Shown one piece after another: positions 14,047 through 19,985 of a stretch of 19,985 nt of DNA. Position 1 is the stretch's first letter, and the number at the start of each line of letters is the position of its first letter. The position numbers and the translations under genes were made by a program. Below the pieces are notes generated by a model that ran no database searches, was not told the DNA's origin, and worked only from the letters and a program-made list of their open reading frames with translations. Source of the stretch: an uncultured Eubacteriales bacterium (GTDB lineage Bacteria; Bacillota; Clostridia; Lachnospirales; Lachnospiraceae); NCBI GenBank assembly GCA_900545175.1, contig UQYF01000046.1:1-19985 (forward strand), in the 5' to 3' direction.

Positions 14047-14589
14047 TCACACATACAGACTCAGCACCATCTGTGCCGATTCAACAAGCTTGGTTCCACT
14101 GTCCATCGCACATTTCTGGATATATTTGTGTGCCTCGTCCTCAGTCATATGATTTCGTTCCATCAATACCGCCTTAGCTTCATCAATGAGCCTGCGTTCC
14201 TGAGTGTTTCTTGCAGCCGGCTGGGTTCTCTGTCTTCGTCTGCGCCTATACTGCGCTTCGAACATCATATGTATAGTGTTCACAAAATCAACAGTCTTTA
14301 CAGGCATTGATATGCTCATAATATCGCTCGGACACTGTGACAGCACCCTTTCAGATGCCAGCAAAAGAAACTCAAACTGCGGTGGAAGACTTTCCTTCAA
14401 TTCAAGGTATAGCATATCCGGAAGCTTATACCCTGATATGACAATCCCTCCACTGAGCGAATGTGCATGTTCAAGTGCAAATGAACCTGTCGTGCACACA
14501 ACATCCACATGAAATCCATTCTTTACAAGAAGTCCTTTGAGTCCCTTGCCATCCTCAATTTTTGGAAACACAACTATTATGTTTTCCAT
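14047..14589 (-). CDS. ANTAR-domain regulator with degenerate receiver domain
   Basis: 180 residues, start ATG 14589 with GAGG 11 nt upstream, only 19 nt after the glnA stop, so cotranscribed. Residues 1-110 have the shape of a response-regulator receiver, but the strand that should carry the phosphoacceptor Asp reads GIVISGYKLPD (Ser in place of Asp), so phosphorylation is unlikely. A basic run (RRRRRQRTQ, about 115-123) leads into a C-terminal ANTAR domain (about 125-180, RRLIDEAKAVLMERNHMTEDEAHKYIQK), a three-helix RNA-binding fold that promotes antitermination. ANTAR-type proteins next to glnA are known in clostridia, where nitrogen control by antitermination has been proposed. No other clue to the signal is visible. 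Confidence 0.88.
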   Translation of the reverse strand: MENIIVVFPKIEDGKGLKGLLVKNGFHVDVVCTTGSFALEHAHSLSGGIVISGYKLPDMLYLELKESLPPQFEFLLLASERVLSQCPSDIMSISMPVKTVDFVNTIHMMFEAQYRRRRRQRTQPAARNTQERRLIDEAKAVLMERNHMTEDEAHKYIQKCAMDSGTKLVESAQMVLSLYV

Positions 14590-14608
14590 ATAACTTGTTA
14601 CCTCGACA

Positions 14609-15940
14609 TCAATATTTATAAAGATACTGCTTTATTTCCCAATCAGTAACCTGTGTGGAATATTCCTTCCACTCCTTTTTGATATTGTCAAGATATACCC
14701 TCGTTATATGCGTGCCAAGCGTTTTCTTAAGATACTCATCATTTGCAAGCTCAATTCCTGCCTCCATAAGATTCTCCGGCAGATTGTCTATACCTGCATT
14801 AATTCTCTCACTGTCCGCCATATCATAGATATTTCTATTGACTGCCTTAGGAATCTTAAGCTTTCTTCTTATTCCGTCAAGTCCCGCAGACAGGCAGACA
14901 GCAAGCACCAGATATGGGTTAGCCGTAGGATCCGGGCTTCTAAGCTCCGCTCTTGTCCCCTCACCTTCTGATGCCGGTATGCGTATAAGCGGACTTCTGT
15001 TTGTCGCTGACCATGCTATATATACAGGTGCTTCATATCCCGGAACAAGCCTCTTATATGAATTGATAAGCGGGTTTGCGATTGCTGTTATACCTTTTAC
15101 ATGCTCTAAAATACCGGCTATAAACTGATATGCCGTCTCACTGAGTCCAAGCTTATCATCCGGGTCACAGAACGCATTCCTTCCATCCTTTGAAAGAGAC
15201 ATATTTATATGCATTCCCGAACCATTAACACCATACTTTGGCTTAGGCATGAATGTCGCATACATTCCATGTCTCTTCGCAATAGTCTTCACAACGAGCT
15301 TAAACGTCATTATGTTATCAGCAACTTTCAGCCCTTCATCATATTTGAAATCTATCTCATGCTGTGCGGGAGCCGCCTCATGATGCGATGCCTCTATCAC
15401 AAAACCCATATCTTCAAGTGTCAGAACCATATCACGTCTTGCATTCTCACCGTAATCATTAGGTCCAAGGTCAAAATAACCTGCCTGCTCATCGGATTCT
15501 GTTGTAGGCTTGCCCGACTCATCAGATGCAAAAAGGAAAAATTCACACTCCGGCCCGACATTAAATGTATATCCCATGTCAGCAGCTTCCTTTAAAACTC
15601 TCTTTAAAATATATCTTGGATCTCCCTCAAAAGGAGTTCCATCCGGCTTATACACATCACATATAAGTCTTGCCACCTTTCCCTGCTGTGGTCTCCAAGG
15701 GAAAATAGTAAAGCTGTCAAGGTCGGGATACAGATACATATCCGATTCCTCTATTCTCACAAAGCCATCTATCGATGCTCCGTCAAACATAATCTTATTG
15801 TCTAATGCTCTCCTTAACTGACTTGATGTTATTGCAACATTCTTTAAAATACCAAATGCGTCTGTAAATTGCAGACGCACAAACTCAACATCCTCTTCAG
15901 CTACAAGACGCAATATATCTTCCTTGCTGTATTTACTCAT
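14609..15940 (-). CDS. glnA: Glutamine synthetase, type I
   Basis: 443 residues, the short GSI-alpha length, start ATG 15940 with GGAGG 8 nt upstream. It makes glutamine from glutamate, ammonia and ATP in a dodecameric enzyme. Motifs in order are MFDGASIDGF (about residue 50, GS signature), NVGPECEFFLF (metal ligands), EASHHEAAPAQHEIDFKY, the ATP signature KPKYGVNGSGMHINMSL and NRSPLIRIPASEGEGTRAELRSPDPTANPYL. I see no adenylylation-site Tyr motif of the GSI-beta kind, so feedback and transcript-level control are expected. First gene of a two-gene unit with the ANTAR protein, which may regulate it. Confidence 0.97.
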   Translation of the reverse strand: MSKYSKEDILRLVAEEDVEFVRLQFTDAFGILKNVAITSSQLRRALDNKIMFDGASIDGFVRIEESDMYLYPDLDSFTIFPWRPQQGKVARLICDVYKPDGTPFEGDPRYILKRVLKEAADMGYTFNVGPECEFFLFASDESGKPTTESDEQAGYFDLGPNDYGENARRDMVLTLEDMGFVIEASHHEAAPAQHEIDFKYDEGLKVADNIMTFKLVVKTIAKRHGMYATFMPKPKYGVNGSGMHINMSLSKDGRNAFCDPDDKLGLSETAYQFIAGILEHVKGITAIANPLINSYKRLVPGYEAPVYIAWSATNRSPLIRIPASEGEGTRAELRSPDPTANPYLVLAVCLSAGLDGIRRKLKIPKAVNRNIYDMADSERINAGIDNLPENLMEAGIELANDEYLKKTLGTHITRVYLDNIKKEWKEYSTQVTDWEIKQYLYKY

Positions 15941-16291
15941 ATCCGAACCTCCATTGCCATATATTCATGCTAACCGGCACTGTCTTGCTTTGCTCATTAT
16001 ATCAGACAGATTATGTATTTTCAATAATTTGTTGTTTTCGCATGATATCACTTTACTATATTAAGTCATATGCTTATAAACAGAATAATTATTTTTAAAA
16101 TAAACTCTCATAGCTTAATTAATAAAGTATTTTTCTATAAATTAATGGTTCAATACACTTTCGCTTCCTGCTCATTATAGAATAGATGTTTTTCATCTAT
16201 ATCCGGTACTTAGCTTGTATCCTGCACCGGACAAAGGAATTCCCCAATCATACAATGTTAGTGAGGTTTATTTTTATTTTATAAATTTTGA
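15941..16291. promoter_or_regulatory. glnA promoter and AT-rich divergent control region
   Basis: On the minus strand an extended -10 element TGATATAAT (15996-16004) lies about 55 nt ahead of the glnA ATG; its -35 is poor, which fits activator or read-through control. Two tandem stems lie further upstream: ATAGATG/CATCTAT with a 5-nt loop (16182-16200) and TCCGGT/ACCGGA (16202-16231). Neither has the six-nucleotide loop expected of a typical ANTAR target. The rest is AT-rich with no reading frame. Confidence 0.5.
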
Positions 16292-16320
16292 TTGACTGAA
16301 ATGCTGCCTTAATGTATAAA
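16292..16320 (+). promoter_or_regulatory. Promoter of the capA-like gene
   Basis: TTGACT (16292-16297), exactly 17 nt, then TATAAA (16315-16320). Transcription would begin near 16327, only a few bases before the stem-loop at 16334. Confidence 0.7.
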
Positions 16321-16333
16321 ATACTATATAGTC

Positions 16334-16379
16334 AAAGCTGCTATCCTTGAGCGGGGTTAATCGCAGCTTTTATATTTTT
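16334..16379 (+). terminator. Terminator-like leader hairpin before capA
   Basis: A perfect 8-bp stem AAAGCTGC (16334-16341) / GCAGCTTT (16363-16370) with a 21-nt loop, followed by TATATTTTT. It lies between the promoter (start near 16327) and the capA ATG at 16415, so it can act as an attenuator or give a short leader RNA of about 50 nt. No plus-strand gene lies upstream that it could serve. Confidence 0.55.
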
Positions 16380-16414
16380 GATATCCTATCATTCCGCTCG
16401 GAAACGGAGTTCTT

Positions 16415-17782
16415 ATGCAAACTATATTAAATAAGGAAAAATTTGGTCTCATCCGACGTGTACAAGCGCTAATTCTGTGCCTTTGTATCGGCATAACAGG
16501 CACTATAAGCCTTTCCGGCTGTTCAAAGAATGCTTCAACCAACGCTGATGGCACAATCTACCTTGAAACATCAAAACAGAGTAACACCACAGACGGCACA
16601 GTCTCACAGCCTGCCAATTCAGAAAGCCAATCTGACACATCAGACAATACTACTTCTTCTGCTATCGAATCCACTGAGGAGACAACAGAAGCTGCCGCTA
16701 CCATAGCACCTGTAAGCATCAATCTTATCGCTGTGGGTGACATGCTACTCCACGGCGGAATACATAACAGCGCATTGCAGCCTGACGGCAGCTACAACTA
16801 CGCACACATATTTGAGCACACTAAGGACAGAATTGCCTCTGCTGATATTGCAGTCGCCAATCAGGAAGTAATCCTTGGCGGTGTAGAGCTCGGCGTGAGC
16901 AGCTACCCTACCTTCAATTCACCTCAGGCATTCGGAGATGCGCTTGTCGATACAGGCTTTGACGTAATTTTGCATGCCAGCAACCACACTATGGATAAGG
17001 ACACAATCGGAGTGCTAAACACAATCCATTTCTGGAAAGAAAATCACCCTGACACAACATTTCTCGGAATAAATGAGAGCGAAGAGGAACGAAATACTAT
17101 AAAAATAGTCGAGAAGGACGGAATAAAAATCGCAATGCTCAACTACACATATGGACTCAACGGCTTCTCACTCCCTGCCGACAAGCCTTACCTTGTAAAC
17201 CTTATGGATGATGCTCATAAATCCGAGATAGCCGAGGACATGAAAAAAGCCCGCGAGCAGGCTGACTTTGTCATCGTGTATCCACACTGGGGTACCGAAT
17301 ATGTGCTTGAAGCTACAGACGAGCAAAAGCAATGGGCGCAGTTTTTTGCCGACAACGGTGCCGACCTTATAATCGGAACCCATCCGCATGTTGTCGAGCC
17401 TGTCGAGTGGGTAACTGCTGCCGACGGCAGACAGACACTTGTGTATTACTCTCTCGGAAATTACATATCGATACAGTACTACAACTATTCAATGCTCGGA
17501 GGCTTTGCCGAAGTCACAATAACCAAAGATTCCACAGGAACATACATATCCGGCTATGACATGGATTTTCTTGTGACACATTACACAGCAGGGCGCACAG
17601 AAATGACAACATATTTCTTGAGCGATTACACGGATGAACTTGCAAGCCGCCATGCAATTCTGACGGAGCCTTACGAAGGACAGTACGCAGACGGATACCG
17701 AAGCGTCAACCAATGGTATCCATTCACTGTCGAGGGACTGTGGAACCTTGCAAAGCAGATCTGCCCACAGTTTGTAGATTAA
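16415..17782 (+). CDS. CapA-family (PgsA-like) metallophosphatase-fold lipoprotein
   Basis: 455 residues, start ATG 16415 with GGAG 6 nt upstream; the only clear plus-strand gene. It has a lipoprotein signal: basic start, hydrophobic helix (about 17-31) and lipobox LSGC with Cys36, so it is exported and lipid-anchored. A Ser/Thr/Asn-rich spacer (about 37-95) leads to a CapA domain: AVGDMLLHGGIH (about 108), VANQEVILGG, ASNHTMDKDT (metal ligands), VYPHWGTEY, GTHPHVVEPVEW and YSLGNYIS. The family is tied to poly-gamma-glutamate synthesis/transport (CapA/PgsA), but no capB/capC partners are here, so it may act on another cell-wall or surface substrate. It has its own promoter, leader hairpin and terminator. 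Confidence 0.9.
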   Translation: MQTILNKEKFGLIRRVQALILCLCIGITGTISLSGCSKNASTNADGTIYLETSKQSNTTDGTVSQPANSESQSDTSDNTTSSAIESTEETTEAAATIAPVSINLIAVGDMLLHGGIHNSALQPDGSYNYAHIFEHTKDRIASADIAVANQEVILGGVELGVSSYPTFNSPQAFGDALVDTGFDVILHASNHTMDKDTIGVLNTIHFWKENHPDTTFLGINESEEERNTIKIVEKDGIKIAMLNYTYGLNGFSLPADKPYLVNLMDDAHKSEIAEDMKKAREQADFVIVYPHWGTEYVLEATDEQKQWAQFFADNGADLIIGTHPHVVEPVEWVTAADGRQTLVYYSLGNYISIQYYNYSMLGGFAEVTITKDSTGTYISGYDMDFLVTHYTAGRTEMTTYFLSDYTDELASRHAILTEPYEGQYADGYRSVNQWYPFTVEGLWNLAKQICPQFVD

Positions 17783-17836
17783 AATCACAAAAATTCAGGT
17801 GTCAAAACATACAAATAATATTCCTTACAAAAGACT

Positions 17837-17880
17837 TGGGACAGGAATCCATGATGTGATTCCTGTCCCATTTCATTTTA
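17837..17880 (+). terminator. Intrinsic terminator after capA, possibly bidirectional
   Basis: A perfect 13-bp stem TGGGACAGGAATC (17837-17849) / GATTCCTGTCCCA (17858-17870) with an 8-nt loop, followed by TTTCATTTTA. On the minus strand it is followed by AGTCTTTTG, so it may also stop transcripts from the convergent unit. Confidence 0.85.
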
Positions 17881-17884
17881 TTCT

Positions 17885-18147
17885 CTAATTCTCAAGATAG
17901 CCCGCAGTATCAAGTACATCTTCCTCGAAACATTCTATTTCATGCTGTGTTAAACCGTATTCTTCAAGATTAAGTGCTCTCACTCTTGGTATAATAGTCT
18001 TAAGTGTCTCTTTAAAACTATCGGATAGCTGCCTTGGTCAACCGCAATATCGTATTCATTTCCCTGGTCTACCCAACTGTAAAATATTTGTTTTAAACAG
18101 CTATACCAAACCCTATCAATACATTCGTAAAGCGCTTGATGAATCAC
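17885..18147 (-). pseudogene. Frameshifted remnant of a small gene, unknown family
   Basis: Directly after the AAA-ATPase-like gene (stop 18151) a minus-strand frame from GTG 18147 reads VIHQALYECIDRVWYSC...YSWVDQGNEYDIAVDQ. Near 18030 the plausible protein continues in another frame as RQLSDSFKETLKTIIPRVRALNLEEYGL... to GYLEN and TAG at 17885-17887. The span is 263 nt, one short of a multiple of three, which fits loss of a single base (GACCAAGG where GACCAAAGG would keep frame). Joined, it gives about 87 residues of ordinary composition, helical and acidic at the end. I do not recognise it. A sequencing error at this spot would also explain it. Confidence 0.45.
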
Positions 18148-18150
18148 ATA

Positions 18151-19731
18151 TTACATTGATGTAACTTCCTCAATCACACATGTATGCTTCTTGCTGTCCT
18201 TGCCATCAACATCATAATTGATTCCGACTAAGAGTATTCTGTCGCTGTAGCCTGACAATGCTCCATGGTAGCGTTTTTCCTTAATCTGATTTATCGCAGT
18301 GTCTGCTGATCTATTATACTTTAATTCCACTACCATTGCAGGTCTGTTTCCGGCATTTGCTCTAGGAATAAATACGAAATCGGCAAAACCTCTGCCCGCA
18401 GGCATCTCACAAATAATATTGTAAAATGCCGGTGCGGTAAAATATGCCATCGTGAGGACACAGCTAAGCGAATTCTCGTCATTATATTTCAGCACTGACA
18501 TATAAGTATTATGTGCAAGCTCAATAAGCTCTGCCACCTTTTCGGAATCTCCCTTTATCGTAGCTCTTAAAAGCTCGTCACATTTTCCTATTGATTTCGC
18601 AATCTCATACCAGCTTCCTGTACATAGTGCCGCCTGATATGCCTTCTTTACCTCATAATTAGGTACATAGGCGCTGTATTCTTCCCTGTCGTACCCCAAA
18701 TACCCTAAGTGAATCAGCGCTGTTATAGCTTCATCCTTAGATGAGACAGTTGAAAGGTCATTCTGAAATGTATCCGTATTAACATATACTTTTTCTCCTG
18801 ACAGCATCGCCATCACATCATCTTTAAGCCCCTCATAATTCATCGTAATGAAAGTATTTATGGATGCAAAAGATGACGTATTCTTCCAATATGAATCAAA
18901 ATCATGATTATTTATAGCCATTGAGACTGAATTAGGATTATACATATGAAGTCCATCTATCAAGTATCCATTGTACCATGCTTTAGTAGCTTCAAAATCC
19001 ATATCATACTTCCTGCAAAGTTCTTTGACCTCCTCCTCCGTAAAACCATAGAACTCAGTAATAGGTTTTGACCTAAGCATTGTGTATTCCCTAAAATTAT
19101 TCAATGCAGATTCGTCCTTTATCTTCTTAATTGGCAGTATTCCTGTAATATACGCCAACGCTAAAAAAGATTTCGCTTCCTCCGACTTAAATAACGAGTG
19201 TAAAAACTGCAAATATTGGTGAACCAGCTTCTCGTCATCACTGTTTCTTATTATACAGTCCCATTCATCTATAATAATAACAAAAGGAATATTTGTCTTG
19301 TTGTAAACTGATGTAAGAACAACGCTGAATTTTTTTGAAATATCAATGCCATCCCCAAATTCTTCTTTTATTTCATCAAGAACATATTCCTGAATTTTCT
19401 CAACAATATTATCCTTAAAATCATCCCAAAACGAAGAAATATCCAGATGTATTACATTATACTTGTTCATATGCTTCGTATAATCCGCATTATCAGCAAG
19501 CTTCGTATCCTCAAAAAGTTCCGTTGAATCGCACCCGCGGCTATAATAAGCATCAATCATTCCTGCGGCATGTGACTTGCCAAAACGCCTTGCATGGCTG
19601 AGAGCGATACACTTGTCCTCTGTATATAACCTCTTATTGAGAAATTCCAATAATCTCGTCTTGTCAACATAAATCATACTGTTTTTAGCTTGTATAAAGC
19701 TCCTGTTACCCGGATTAAGATATATACCCAT
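18151..19731 (-). CDS. AAA-ATPase-like protein with C-terminal PD-(D/E)XK nuclease-fold domain
   Basis: 526 residues, start ATG 19731 with GGAG 9 nt upstream. The N-terminus YLNPGNRSFIQAKNSMIYVDKTRLLEFLN and a degenerate P-loop HARRFGKSHAAGM (Lys52, Ser53) match the AAA-ATPase-like family common in gut anaerobes; Walker B is FVIIIDEWD. A helical middle (FREYTMLRSKPITEFYGFTEEEV, WYNGY) follows. The last ~110 residues are a PD-(D/E)XK domain: GRGFADFVFIPR supplies the Asp, AMVVELKYN the E-x-K, and INQIKEKRY a Gln helix. These proteins are often present in many copies per genome. Their role is not established; defence or mobile-element functions are suggested, not shown. It has its own promoter (19822-19850); the remnant at 17885 follows. 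Confidence 0.88.
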   Translation of the reverse strand: MGIYLNPGNRSFIQAKNSMIYVDKTRLLEFLNKRLYTEDKCIALSHARRFGKSHAAGMIDAYYSRGCDSTELFEDTKLADNADYTKHMNKYNVIHLDISSFWDDFKDNIVEKIQEYVLDEIKEEFGDGIDISKKFSVVLTSVYNKTNIPFVIIIDEWDCIIRNSDDEKLVHQYLQFLHSLFKSEEAKSFLALAYITGILPIKKIKDESALNNFREYTMLRSKPITEFYGFTEEEVKELCRKYDMDFEATKAWYNGYLIDGLHMYNPNSVSMAINNHDFDSYWKNTSSFASINTFITMNYEGLKDDVMAMLSGEKVYVNTDTFQNDLSTVSSKDEAITALIHLGYLGYDREEYSAYVPNYEVKKAYQAALCTGSWYEIAKSIGKCDELLRATIKGDSEKVAELIELAHNTYMSVLKYNDENSLSCVLTMAYFTAPAFYNIICEMPAGRGFADFVFIPRANAGNRPAMVVELKYNRSADTAINQIKEKRYHGALSGYSDRILLVGINYDVDGKDSKKHTCVIEEVTSM

Positions 19732-19821
19732 TTATATCACTCCTTCTCATTTTCCGCCAAGTATTACCTCTCGGCCAGCTGCTTAAAAAATCTGTTCTGC
19801 TTAAATTTACTCAATACTATT

Positions 19822-19850
19822 ATTATATGATATGACATTATGAAATACAA
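19822..19850 (-). promoter_or_regulatory. Promoter of the AAA/PD-(D/E)XK gene
   Basis: On the minus strand TTGTAT (19845-19850), 17-nt spacer, TATAAT (19822-19827), about 90 nt before the ATG. A small CACTG/CAGTG stem lies just upstream, around 19865-19888. Confidence 0.65.
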
Positions 19851-19932
19851 ATAATAATTGTACTCACTGCAAAAGACTTTCTACAGTGAAATAACACTAT
19901 CTGCGTTATTTATGTTCCTTAATCCTATAAAT

Positions 19933-19985
19933 ATGATATGAGGGTCAAAAGGTATTTTGCCCCTCATTTGATATCCTCGAATTGC
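19933..19985. repeat. Palindromic repeat, copy B (runs off the window)
   Basis: A near-perfect hairpin: ATGAGGGTCAAAA (19938-19950), loop GGTA, TTTTGCCCCTCAT (19955-19967), one mismatch in 13. It is flanked by GATAT-type bases and followed by GATATCCTCGAATTGC to the window end. Copy A at 12895 has the same hairpin loop (GGTA) and the same GAATTGC start of a second hairpin. Confidence 0.7.

Noticed and set aside
16182..16231. Tandem stems upstream of glnA as a possible ANTAR-binding RNA target
   Set aside because: Loops are 5 and 18 nt, not the six-base loops with conserved A and G expected, and the likely glnA promoter lies downstream of them.
16334..16370. Resemblance of the AGCGGGGTTA bases in the capA leader to the end of a c-di-GMP-I (GEMM) riboswitch
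   Set aside because: The conserved 5' half of that riboswitch (CACGCACAGGGCAAACC-type) is absent; only one short stem is present.
1..19985. CRISPR arrays, tRNA or rRNA genes
   Set aside because: No regularly spaced identical repeats of CRISPR form were seen, and no tRNA-like T-arm/anticodon pattern or rRNA sequence was recognised in the gene-free stretches on either strand.

Overview
The window reads as chromosome from a low-to-moderate GC gut Firmicute, most probably a Lachnospiraceae member (Agathobacter/Roseburia/Lachnospira type). The reasons are strong Shine-Dalgarno sites, the transamidosome operon order gatC-gatA-gatB, lysine/peptidoglycan synthesis through dapL plus dapF, a type I glutamine synthetase paired with an ANTAR protein, and an AAA-ATPase-like/PD-(D/E)XK protein. 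This is inference from gene content; no 16S or other marker is present. Almost every gene is on the minus strand; the one clear exception is the capA-like gene at 16415-17782.

Layout. 1-4600 is an accessory block, all minus strand. It starts at the window edge inside an IS200/IS605 element that has cut off an aminoglycoside-phosphotransferase-like gene. Then come two small membrane proteins, a cytidine/blasticidin-S-type deaminase, a GNAT acetyltransferase, a type VII-like MntA/HepT pair in which the HepT-like protein carries a C-terminal GNAT domain, and a second GNAT gene broken by an in-frame amber codon. 4600-4920 holds palindromic and direct repeats. 4923-8372 is the gatCAB operon with its own promoter.

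8480-9430 has no credible gene but is densely folded. It contains a series of stem-loops whose mismatches on the plus strand become G-U pairs on the minus strand, ending in a minus-strand terminator (candidate structured RNA). Next to it lies a 304-bp nested inverted-repeat element. 9577-11238 is a chemoreceptor. 11542-13935 holds dapL and dapF, separated by a palindromic repeat. 14047-15940 is glnA followed by an ANTAR protein with a degenerate receiver. 15941-16414 is the divergent control region for glnA and capA, with a short terminator-like leader before capA. 16415-17782 is a CapA-like lipoprotein. 17885-19731 holds a frameshifted gene remnant and a large AAA/PD-(D/E)XK protein.

The most interesting points are the MntA + HepT-GNAT pair, the strand-polarised stem-loop region, the nested palindrome, and a family of dispersed palindromic repeats with the arm core GAGGTCAAAA, seen in at least four places (4636, 9119, 12895, 19933). 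The capture of the phosphotransferase stop codon by the IS end hairpin is a clean example of IS-driven truncation. Tools that would settle most of these (BLAST, Rfam/cmsearch, covariance analysis, RNA-seq) could not be run here.
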